Part shown: one piece after another, positions 1 to 7,194 of the stretch
How the letters are laid out: each line of letters starts with the position of its first letter
How positions within the stretch are numbered: position 1 is the stretch's first letter
NCBI GenBank assembly: GCA_050288705.1
Contig: JBNKEI010000141.1
Span: 1 to 37,554 of the forward strand
Direction of reading: 5' to 3'
DNA from: JBNKEI01 sp050288705
GTDB lineage: Bacteria > Myxococcota > Myxococcia > Myxococcales > UBA5297
DNA: 37,554 nt
Notes under the pieces: model-generated
What the model was told of the DNA's origin: nothing
Databases searched by the model: none
What the model saw: only the letters and a program-made list of their open reading frames with translations
Made by a program: the position numbers and the translations under genes

Positions 1-1
1 C

Positions 2-1384
2 CGGCAGGGAATAGAGCCTGTTTCTTATCCACACCCGGTTTTTCAGCCTGTTTTAGAACGCACTTTAGGGGTCACCCTTTTTCAAGAACAGGTCATGCGG
101 CTAGCAGTTGCCGCGGCAGGATTTACTTTAGGAGAAGCCGACGGGTTACGTCGCGCTATGGGGCATAAGCGATCTTACCAAAAGCTAATGCAACTTCGCG
201 AGCATTTCATTGTCGGATTAGCTCGTTTGGGACTGACGCGAGAAGAAGGGGAGAAAGTATTTCAGCAATTCGAAGGATTTGCTCATTATGGTTTTCCTGA
301 ATCTCATGCGGCTTCATTCGCTTTGTTAGCTTATGCTTCGGCTTATCTAAAAAGACATTATCCCGCGGCTTTCGTTTGTGGCCTGTTGAATTCGCAGCCC
401 ATGGGGTTTTATGCGCCGCATACGTTACTGGAAGATGCCAGACGACACGGAGTACCTGCTTTCGCCATTGACGTTCAGCGCAGCAGTTATGATTGTACTT
501 TAGAGCCGCTGGAAACTAACGGCGCCCAACGCCAGCCAATATGTGCAGGCTCGCCTACCAATATCGAGAGTATGACGAGTTCGCCAATGGGCACGCTAGC
601 GAGTATATCGGTTCATGCTCCCTGCAGTCAGCCTTGGGGTGTTCGATTGGGGTTAAGAATGGTGCGGGGGTTGCAAAAAGAAGCCGCTCGTGAAGTAGAA
701 ACTGTACGCAAAAAGGGCTCTTTTTGTTCCTTGTATGATCTGTGGCAGCGGACTTCTTTATCCAAAACTGATTTGGCGCGATTAGCGGCGGCTAATGCAT
801 TGGTTTCGATTTTTCCACAACCGATTTCCTGCCGGGAGGCATTGTGGCAGGTGTATTCCTTGCCTAATGATAGGGAAGATCTTTTGGCTTTGATTGAGCC
901 TTTAGGGCCTAAAACGCCATCTAAAACGCGAAAAGAAGAAGTAACTTTACCTTCGTTGAGCGAAAAAGAGCGCATCTGGAATGATTATCAAACTGCTGGG
1001 GTTTGTGTGTCTGGACATCCTTTGCAAGTTTTGCGCGCGGGATTGGATGAATGGGGAAGGGGAAAAATCCTTCATTCGCAACAAGTTGCTGAAAAAAATT
1101 CTGGGCAAGAAGTTTGGGTGGCCGGCATGGCCATTGTTCGTCAACGCCCGGGAACTGCCAAAGGAATGTTTTTTATAACTTTAGAAGACGAATATGGACT
1201 TTCTAATATTGTGGTAGACCCTAACTTGTACGAAAGTAGCCGGAAGGTTGCGCGCCAAGCGCTTTTTTTATTAGTAAAAGGTAAAGTCGAACGTACTGGA
1301 CAAATGGCTCATGTCAAAGCGCAAAGTATGGAGGAAATTGTAGTTCAAGAGAGAATTTCCTTCGCCGCTCATGATTTTCACTAA
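2..1384 (+). CDS. dnaE2: Error-prone DNA polymerase DnaE2, 3' part (5' truncated by window edge)
   Basis: This is the C-terminal part of a C-family DNA polymerase III alpha subunit of the DnaE2/ImuC type, which carries out mutagenic translesion synthesis with ImuA/ImuB in the SOS response. The frame is open from base 2, so the ATG at 95 is internal. The upstream codons read into the conserved stretch LGVTLFQEQVM. Family landmarks follow: FPESHAASFALLAYASAYLK, then QPMGFYAP and VRLGLRMVRGL, a helix-hairpin-helix region, an OB fold near the end (VWVAGMAIVRQRPGTAKG) and the typical DnaE2 terminus ending in DFH. The QPMGFYAP segment and the short tail favour DnaE2 over the replicative DnaE1. About 43 residues between CTLE and the VRLGLR motif are longer than I expect and rich in Ser, Thr and Pro. 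imuA and imuB would lie outside the window. Identity is secure. Confidence 0.93.
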   Translation, partial: RQGIEPVSYPHPVFQPVLERTLGVTLFQEQVMRLAVAAAGFTLGEADGLRRAMGHKRSYQKLMQLREHFIVGLARLGLTREEGEKVFQQFEGFAHYGFPESHAASFALLAYASAYLKRHYPAAFVCGLLNSQPMGFYAPHTLLEDARRHGVPAFAIDVQRSSYDCTLEPLETNGAQRQPICAGSPTNIESMTSSPMGTLASISVHAPCSQPWGVRLGLRMVRGLQKEAAREVETVRKKGSFCSLYDLWQRTSLSKTDLARLAAANALVSIFPQPISCREALWQVYSLPNDREDLLALIEPLGPKTPSKTRKEEVTLPSLSEKERIWNDYQTAGVCVSGHPLQVLRAGLDEWGRGKILHSQQVAEKNSGQEVWVAGMAIVRQRPGTAKGMFFITLEDEYGLSNIVVDPNLYESSRKVARQALFLLVKGKVERTGQMAHVKAQSMEEIVVQERISFAAHDFH

Positions 1385-1454
1385 CCTTGACTGTTAAAGA
1401 CTTCCGAGCTGGTTTCTTGGAATATTTTGATGCATTTAGTAAGGCGGCAGTGGG

Positions 1455-1471
1455 GTTGATCGTGGATCAAC
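1455..1471. repeat. Short perfect inverted repeat after dnaE2
   Basis: GTTGATC, a 3-nt loop (GTG) and GATCAAC form a perfect 7-bp stem. It lies about 70 nt after the dnaE2 stop. There is no T-run, so a classical intrinsic terminator is not supported. It could be a regulatory or processing hairpin. Confidence 0.4.
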
Positions 1472-1517
1472 AACCGCAGTGAGTTTCGCCATCAGTCGGA
1501 GTCGATGGTAAGAGGTT

Positions 1518-1540
1518 GACCGCCGCCATCCGCGGTGGTC
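1518..1540. repeat. GC-rich hairpin upstream of the AAA ATPase gene
   Basis: GACCGCCGC (1518-1526) pairs with GCGGTGGTC (1532-1540), giving a 9-bp stem with one G-U pair and a 5-nt loop. It is the stronger of two hairpins in the dnaE2/ATPase gap. It could block readthrough from dnaE2 or mark the edge of an inserted segment. No T-tract follows. Confidence 0.4.
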
Positions 1541-1604
1541 ATTACCTGGAACAATTAGGGATTCTATGTTTGCAAATCATACCCAAGAGGTTAGATTTGT
1601 AATC

Positions 1605-2807
1605 ATGTTGATTCCACGCAGTTCAGCTAACACCATTGCCAAGGTTTCTCGACAGTTTCCGGTACTAGTACTCACTGGTGCTCGTCAGGTAGGGAAAACC
1701 ACCTTGGCGCGCGAATTGTTCTCTGAACACTCATATGTTTCGCTCGATTTGCCGAGTTTGGCCGAACTGGCAGAAAGGGCACCTGCCGATTTTCTAGCCC
1801 GGTTTCCACCGCCAGTGATCATCGATGAGGTTCAGTACGCGCCTGGAATTTTTAGGCATATCAAAGCAAGGGTTGAAACCCAACGTCATGCCATGGGCCA
1901 GTTTATTCTTACTGGATCGCAGCGTTTTGTGCTTATGCAAGCGGTCAGCGAAAGCTTGGCAGGCCGCGCGGGCATCATTGAGCTAGAAACGCTAGGCTGG
2001 GAAGAGGTGGTACAGGCGGGTGGTTCTCTTAATACTATCGGTGACTTAGCCTCAATTATGGTACGGGGTGGCTTCCCCGAACTTTGGCGCAATTGGGAAG
2101 TCGACCTGGACGCATTTTACTCCTCGTACTTAGCAACTTATCTCGAACGAGATGTGCGCCAAATTTTGAACGTTGCCAGTTTACGCGACTTTGAGCGTTT
2201 CATTCGCGCTTGTGCGGCACGTAATGCACAATTGCTTGATAAGACATCTCTGGCGTCGGATGTTGGCGTAAGCGCCAAAGCGGTTTCCTCATGGCTGAAC
2301 GTACTGCAAGCTTCCGATCAAGTTGTCTTGCTTGAACCGTGGTTTTCCAATTGGGGTAAGCGATTGGTCAAAGCGCCTAAGCTTTATTTCAAGGATACAG
2401 GTCTTTTGTGTTTCTTGCTTGGAATCACCGAGAAACTGCTGCCAACCTCTCCCTTTCTCGGTTCATTGTGGGAGACAGCCGTGTTTGCCGAGTTGCGTAA
2501 GCGGCGCAATCTGCGAGCTAGTCGACAATCGCTCTGGTTTTACCGTGATGCGCAGGGCCGGGAAGTCGACTTCATGTTGCTGGCAGGCGGACAAGCAGCG
2601 CTCATCGAGTGCAAGTGGACGGATATTCCTAGCGCTGCCGATACACGCGTCATACGCGAAGTGCTTGATCTTGCCCGCGAGCGTCACAATCCCGAGCTGG
2701 CCAACGCGCGTGGTTTTGTTATATGTCGCACGCCCCATCCCCATCCATTACCGGGAAACGTTACCGGAATTGATTCCCGGGAGATCGATCGGGTTTTTGA
2801 GCAGTGA
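1605..2807 (+). CDS. AAA-family ATPase with C-terminal DUF4143 domain
   Basis: This belongs to the AAA_14/DUF4143 family of P-loop ATPases, which is widespread in accessory DNA and has no settled function. Walker A is GARQVGKTTL near residue 26 of the chosen form, and Walker B is PVIIDEVQY. The C-terminal part carries a PD-(D/E)XK-like pattern (GREVDFMLL then ALIECKW), usual for DUF4143. I chose the ATG at 1605 because family members begin close to the IPRS motif. AAGAGG lies upstream, though at a long spacing of 14 nt. An in-frame ATG at 1566, preceded by TTAGGG, would add 13 residues. Together with the exonuclease that follows, it sits between dnaE2 and an unrelated kinase locus, like an inserted module. 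Family assignment is firm; biological role is unknown. Confidence 0.88.
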   Translation: MLIPRSSANTIAKVSRQFPVLVLTGARQVGKTTLARELFSEHSYVSLDLPSLAELAERAPADFLARFPPPVIIDEVQYAPGIFRHIKARVETQRHAMGQFILTGSQRFVLMQAVSESLAGRAGIIELETLGWEEVVQAGGSLNTIGDLASIMVRGGFPELWRNWEVDLDAFYSSYLATYLERDVRQILNVASLRDFERFIRACAARNAQLLDKTSLASDVGVSAKAVSSWLNVLQASDQVVLLEPWFSNWGKRLVKAPKLYFKDTGLLCFLLGITEKLLPTSPFLGSLWETAVFAELRKRRNLRASRQSLWFYRDAQGREVDFMLLAGGQAALIECKWTDIPSAADTRVIREVLDLARERHNPELANARGFVICRTPHPHPLPGNVTGIDSREIDRVFEQ

Positions 2808-2933
2808 GTTGATTTACCGCGGGAGGAAACAAGCCACGAGACACGATGTAACGAAGCTGTCTGTGTATCTGGGTCTCTTTTCCTTCGAACAAATATTGCT
2901 GGTACGTTGTTAAAAAAAGCGCGGTGCCGATCG

Positions 2934-3794
2934 ATGCCGAACCGATTCGTGGTCATTGACTTTGAAACAGCAAACGCCGACCTCAGTAGCATCTGCCAGG
3001 TTGGAATAGTTGTCTTTGAAGATCAGCAGGTCATTGAGCGCTGGGGAACACTGGTAAACCCCGAAGACTACTTTGACTGGATTAACATAAAAATCCACGG
3101 CATTAACGAGCAGGCGGTTAAAAACGCTCCGGCGTTCAAAGAGATTTATTGCCAAGTAATGGAGCGTTTGCAAGGCCAAGTCGTAGTCAGTCATACATCA
3201 TTTGATCGCACCGCCCTTTCCCAAGCGGTGACCAAGTACGGCCTTCCAGTTATTTCCTGCCAATGGCTTGATACCGCCAGCGTTGTGCGCAGGACTTGGA
3301 GCCAATGGGCACGTAATGGTTACCGACTTCCCAACGTTTGTAGAGAGTTGGGTATTACCTATGCGGCGCACGATGCCATTGAAGATGCCTGGGCGGCCGG
3401 TGAGGTTCTCATACAAGCCATTAAAACTACTGGGCTGGAGGTCGTTGATTGGCTGCACCATGTAAGGCAGCCGGTTTGCCCATGTTCTGGGATTGCGCTT
3501 ACTGTAAATCCTGATGGGGTTCTGGTCGGAGAAGAAATGGTGTTCACTGGGGCGCTAACGTTGCCACGAACAGAGGCCGCTGCTCGTGCGCGCGAGGTTC
3601 TCGGATGCACTGTCGCCGACAGAGTAAAAGCAACAACCACCATTCTGGTTGTTGGCGATCAGGATATACGTAAACTCCACGGACGCGAAAAGAGCAGCAA
3701 GCACCGCAAGGCAGAAGAGCTTATAGCCAAGGGACAATCAATCAGGATTTTGCAAGAGATTGACTTTCTTCAACTAGTACAAACCAATACATGA
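2934..3794 (+). CDS. DEDDh 3'-5' exonuclease with C-terminal BRCT domain
   Basis: The N-terminal half (about residues 1-165) is a DnaQ/epsilon-type exonuclease. VVIDFETAN supplies the first Asp and Glu, SHTSFDRTAL the second Asp, and HDAIEDAWAAG the general-base His and last Asp of the DEDDh set. The C-terminal region (about 195-286) is a BRCT domain (EEMVFTGALTLPRTEAAARA, then TTILVVGDQD and SSKHRKAEEL), as in NAD-dependent DNA ligase. Known relatives are free-standing proofreading or repair nucleases. The ATG at 2934 is preferred because the exonuclease core starts five residues later. A TTG at 2907 is in frame but has no SD. It follows the AAA/DUF4143 gene by 126 nt on the same strand. Repair activity is inferred from the fold only. 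Confidence 0.9.
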   Translation: MPNRFVVIDFETANADLSSICQVGIVVFEDQQVIERWGTLVNPEDYFDWINIKIHGINEQAVKNAPAFKEIYCQVMERLQGQVVVSHTSFDRTALSQAVTKYGLPVISCQWLDTASVVRRTWSQWARNGYRLPNVCRELGITYAAHDAIEDAWAAGEVLIQAIKTTGLEVVDWLHHVRQPVCPCSGIALTVNPDGVLVGEEMVFTGALTLPRTEAAARAREVLGCTVADRVKATTTILVVGDQDIRKLHGREKSSKHRKAEELIAKGQSIRILQEIDFLQLVQTNT

Positions 3795-3807
3795 TGCGCA
3801 CTATCCT

Positions 3808-4197
3808 CTACTTTCCAGCAGAGTTTTCTGGCTGACCCTGGGGCCCTTTGTAAACCAACCTACAAGTATCCCCGCTGCATTCAATCACGTATGGAGATTC
3901 CTTGGAGGAAGTCGTTGGAAGCGATGACGAAGACTCGGTCGGCTTCTCTATTGAACCATGCCAGTGCGACGAATCTTGGTTATTACTCGAGAACGGTGCC
4001 TGATTACTTGCAGGCGGGACTCGGTTACTCGAAGGCGGCACACGGCTGGTCGCTCGCGCCCTGCCTTTATAGCCAGAAGATGGCACCGCGGGTTTCTTCG
4101 AGGGAGTCGCAATGGGCGTCGCTTGGGAGTTAGAAGGCGCTCGGCGGCTATAGCCGCTGGATGAACCTATTTTTGCTGGAAACATGCATGCACTCAC
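3808..4197 (-). CDS. Ser/Pro-rich small protein, or read-through tail of the upstream kinase
   Basis: This is an unrecognised 129-residue product. The first hundred residues are Ser/Pro/Asn-rich and probably disordered. The end holds a compact motif, YVIECSGDTCRLVYKG, whose two cysteines could form a disulfide outside the cytoplasm. The start is GTG (4197) with AGGAG 14 nt upstream; an in-frame CTG at 4203 would sit 8 nt from it. There is no signal peptide. It lies in the same reading frame as the kinase gene upstream, and only the kinase TGA (4222-4224) and eight sense codons separate them. It may therefore be the extracytoplasmic tail of that kinase, cut off by a nonsense codon or translated by read-through or reinitiation. 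Whether it is a separate gene is uncertain. Confidence 0.45.
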   Translation of the reverse strand: MSACMFPAKIGSSSGYSRRAPSNSQATPIATPSKKPAVPSSGYKGRARATSRVPPSSNRVPPASNQAPFSSNNQDSSHWHGSIEKPTESSSSLPTTSSKESPYVIECSGDTCRLVYKGPQGQPENSAGK

Positions 4198-4221
4198 TTT
4201 CAGATGAATCGCTCCTATTTT

Positions 4222-5559
4222 TCAATGGAGATACCACCAAATTAACGAAAATCCAATGATGGCTGCAATGATTAGAATAACCATCGCATGTTGAGGTAGC
4301 TTATTCTTGCTAGGCGGGGCCGAAAGAGCTAAATCTTTTTTTGGTGGCTGAGAATCGGTAAAATTTGGGGGGCCAGAAGTTTCAGAAAAAAACCTAATTC
4401 TTTTAGTTGGCTGCATTTCATCTGTAGGAGATAATGGCGACGGTGCGAATGATGAAGGTGAAGGAACAGTTTTAGGCTTAGGCTTAGGCTTTGGTGTGTT
4501 TTCTTTCGGTCTAAAGCTTTGGAGAGTCATAGGAATTTTGCTGTCATTAGCATTAAGTTTCTCATAGTATTTCTTTTCTAATTCACAAACAAATTCACCA
4601 ATTTCCGCTTTGGAGATTACTTTGCCTGAAGCGGCAATAGCGCTTTCCAAAGCATTCTTCATTTCTTTTCCATTAGAAAATCTTAGATCGCGGTCTTTGC
4701 GAATAGCTTTCATTATAATATCGGAAATGCTTTGGGGGAAATTCGGTATAATTTCAATCGGCGGTGGCGGATTCCAGCCTGTAACAGCCAAAGCAACATC
4801 AATAATTTGCGAGCCATCAAACGGTATTTGGCCGGTAGTAACTTCGTAGAGAAGAACTCCCAGAGAAAACAGGTCGCTGCGCCCATCAAGAGGAGTGAAA
4901 TGAAGTTGTTCTGGCGACATGTAGCGAAATTTTCCCTTAACCACGCCGGGGCAGGTTTTTTCAAGCTGGGCCTCGGCTTTAGCTACCCCGAAATCAACCA
5001 ATTTCACCGTCCCGGTGCGATCAATCATTACATTGCCGGGATTTACATCGCGATGAATCACGTTTAAAGGAGTTCCATTTCGGTCACAAGCTTGGTTGGC
5101 ATAAAAAAGCGCATCACTCAAATCTGCAGCAATGTGGGCAGCAATAAAGGGAGGGATTCGTTCTCCTGCTGCGTCGGTAAGCTTACCTAAATCGTAGCCA
5201 TCAATGTATTCCATGGCCAGATATAACTGTCCATTGTACTGCCCAAGATCAAGAATGTTGACAATTCCGGGATGGTGGAGGTGCGCAGCAATGCGTGCTT
5301 CGTTAAGAAACATTTTTAAGAACTCAGTTTCATTATTGAAGTGAGGCAGAATTCTTTTGACGACTACTGGACGGGAGTAATCGGGGCAGCTAGCCAAAAA
5401 AATTTCAGCCATCCCCCCTCTGGCCAATTTTCGCAGGAGATGAAATTTGCCAAATTTCACAGGGTGCTTAGGTAGGTTCGAGCTCATATACAGTTTGGAT
5501 TTTCTACTTGGAGGGAAAGCTGTCAATACTTTATTGTTCGGGCATATTAAATTTGCCAT
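4222..5559 (-). CDS. Eukaryotic-type Ser/Thr protein kinase, membrane-anchored
   Basis: This is a Hanks-type protein kinase. Residues about 37-300 hold the catalytic domain: glycine loop KLARGGMAEIFLA, ATP-binding Lys in VVVKRIL (K69), helix-C Glu in LNEARIAAHLHHP (E87), catalytic loop HRDVNPGNV (D171, N176), DFG (D189) and activation-loop GKFRYMSPEQL. All key residues are present, so it should be active. A Pro/Lys/Ser-rich linker follows, then one transmembrane helix at the very end (about 424-445). The sequence style matches myxobacterial Pkn-type kinases. The ATG at 5559 has GAAGG 4 nt upstream; a second ATG at 5487 fits the domain start but lacks an SD. It is divergent from the solute-binding protein gene. 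The TGA stop is followed by eight open codons leading into the Ser/Pro-rich frame. The substrate is unknown; the FHA protein at 18806-19564 is one conceivable partner. Confidence 0.93.
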   Translation of the reverse strand: MANLICPNNKVLTAFPPSRKSKLYMSSNLPKHPVKFGKFHLLRKLARGGMAEIFLASCPDYSRPVVVKRILPHFNNETEFLKMFLNEARIAAHLHHPGIVNILDLGQYNGQLYLAMEYIDGYDLGKLTDAAGERIPPFIAAHIAADLSDALFYANQACDRNGTPLNVIHRDVNPGNVMIDRTGTVKLVDFGVAKAEAQLEKTCPGVVKGKFRYMSPEQLHFTPLDGRSDLFSLGVLLYEVTTGQIPFDGSQIIDVALAVTGWNPPPPIEIIPNFPQSISDIIMKAIRKDRDLRFSNGKEMKNALESAIAASGKVISKAEIGEFVCELEKKYYEKLNANDSKIPMTLQSFRPKENTPKPKPKPKTVPSPSSFAPSPLSPTDEMQPTKRIRFFSETSGPPNFTDSQPPKKDLALSAPPSKNKLPQHAMVILIIAAIIGFSLIWWYLH

Positions 5560-5744
5560 TTTGCCTTCATAAAATTGATCATGAGTTTATTGCGATGCGC
5601 ACAGTGTCGTCATTATCTAATCTAGTCCTACACGAAAGATTTCTCCCGCATATAATATCATTCTTCAGGGCTTGCGATCACCAAACTGTATTCAGGGTAT
5701 ACTTTGAAAAACGTTGTTGAAATTGCGCAAGGAAAATATCTGAC

Positions 5745-7190
5745 ATGGGCAGACTCGGCAAATACACAATTCTGGTGATAGTTGCAGCAATGATGCTTCC
5801 GCAGCAAATAATGGCTGGTAGTCAGGCAGAGAAAGCGATTGCTGGCGCCATAGCACTAAGAGCTGCTGGAAAAATACCTGATTCTACCATACGCATAGTA
5901 GCCAAGGAGGGCAATATTAGCAGTCTCTGGGGAAAGAATTTCTCACTTAAGAAAAGGTGGGAACAAGCTACTGGTGTTACTCTTGATGCGCATGTGCGGC
6001 CGAATTTGCCAGTCCTAGAATTTATGCGCAGCTCACGAGATTTTGATATCACGTTTGCAAGGCAGGGAGAATATCCAGATTTGGTTAACGAAAATCTAGT
6101 GGCCGATCTTACGCCTTTAGTTAAAAGGTACAAAACCAAACTGGATGAAAACGTCAATGATGGAATTTATGGCGTTAGGGCGCAAACCGAATTTGATAAT
6201 AAGATTGTAGCGCTTCCCGCAGATGGCGATGTTACGGTTATGTATTTACGCAAAGATTTGTTAGATGACCCTATGAACAAGGCAAAGTTTCTGCAAAAAT
6301 ATGGTGTTAAGCTAGAAATACCAAAAACCTGGGACGATTATTTGCGTCAAATAGAATTTTTTCATAACCCAGAAAAGGAATTCTATGGGACTGTAGAGCA
6401 TCGAGATTCTGGAACTGGTTGGATGTTCTGGATGCCTCGTTTTGTTTGCCAAGCGTTTCCTAACCAGTATCTATTCGACGATAATATGCATCCGCTTATC
6501 AATTCACCTGTCGGCATACGAGCTACTGAAAACTATGTGAAGACTGTGGCCTTTTCTCCCTTGGATATTACAGGCGAAGGAAATCATTATAATTACGCTC
6601 TCCCAATTTTTTTAAATGGCAACGCATTCGCGTATATTATTACCATGGCAGGGGCAAAAATTTTTAACTCCAATAGGTCTTCAATAAGAAATAAATTTGT
6701 ATCTCTTCCTCTGCCGGGGGCAGTGGTTGATGGACGACTGATTCAGCGAAATTCTTTTATTTATGGGAATAATATCGTATTGGCGGCAGCAAGCCCCAGG
6801 CAGGAACTGGCTTTTTTGTTCGCTATGTGGATTACCGATCCCGATATTTCAACGGAGAGCGTTGCCGTTTCTAGTAGCATAAGTGACCCTTTTCGCTATA
6901 ACCACGCCCGTAATCCTCGTATTCAAGAAATTTACTCGCACCAAGCCGTCGGAATTCTCAAGGAACAATTTGCTAACGCTATTCCCGAGGGTACCGGTTT
7001 GCCCGGGAACGAACGGTATCTTTCCTCATTAAGCCAGAATTTATGGTTAGCTGCCAAAGGGCAAATTACTCCCGCCAAGGCCATGGCAGATACGGCGGAA
7101 AAATGGGAGACGATAACCCAACAACTTGGAAGAAAGAAACAGATTGAACATTGGCGCAAATTTAAAACTAAATTCCCCAAATCAAGGTAA
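5745..7190 (+). CDS. Family 1 extracellular solute-binding protein
   Basis: This resembles periplasmic sugar-type solute-binding proteins (SBP_bac_1 superfamily). A signal peptide occupies about residues 1-25 (hydrophobic core, cleavage near IMAGSQA). The mature part shows the usual features: a ligand-lobe start with WGKNFSLKKRWEQATGV, RQGEYPDLV, LPADGDVTVMYLRKDLL (hinge region) and PKTWDDYLRQIEFF. Length (481) is normal for the family. AAGGA lies 11 nt before the ATG. No permease or ATPase gene is nearby. Instead the next gene, 4 nt downstream, is a methyl-accepting chemotaxis protein, so this protein may present a ligand to that receptor rather than feed an ABC importer. The ligand cannot be told from sequence. 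Confidence 0.85.
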   Translation: MGRLGKYTILVIVAAMMLPQQIMAGSQAEKAIAGAIALRAAGKIPDSTIRIVAKEGNISSLWGKNFSLKKRWEQATGVTLDAHVRPNLPVLEFMRSSRDFDITFARQGEYPDLVNENLVADLTPLVKRYKTKLDENVNDGIYGVRAQTEFDNKIVALPADGDVTVMYLRKDLLDDPMNKAKFLQKYGVKLEIPKTWDDYLRQIEFFHNPEKEFYGTVEHRDSGTGWMFWMPRFVCQAFPNQYLFDDNMHPLINSPVGIRATENYVKTVAFSPLDITGEGNHYNYALPIFLNGNAFAYIITMAGAKIFNSNRSSIRNKFVSLPLPGAVVDGRLIQRNSFIYGNNIVLAAASPRQELAFLFAMWITDPDISTESVAVSSSISDPFRYNHARNPRIQEIYSHQAVGILKEQFANAIPEGTGLPGNERYLSSLSQNLWLAAKGQITPAKAMADTAEKWETITQQLGRKKQIEHWRKFKTKFPKSR

Positions 7191-7194
7191 AACT

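Noticed and set aside
2323..2913. 196-codon frame (+) overlapping the AAA ATPase
   Set aside because: It is in another frame of a clear DUF4143 gene, has no domain, and its Cys/Ser/Arg-rich composition is typical of a shadow frame.
7126..7194. Longer N-terminus for the chemoreceptor from the ATG at 7126
   Set aside because: It would overlap the SBP gene by 65 nt and add a polar stretch before TM1. GTG 7195 has an SD 7 nt upstream.
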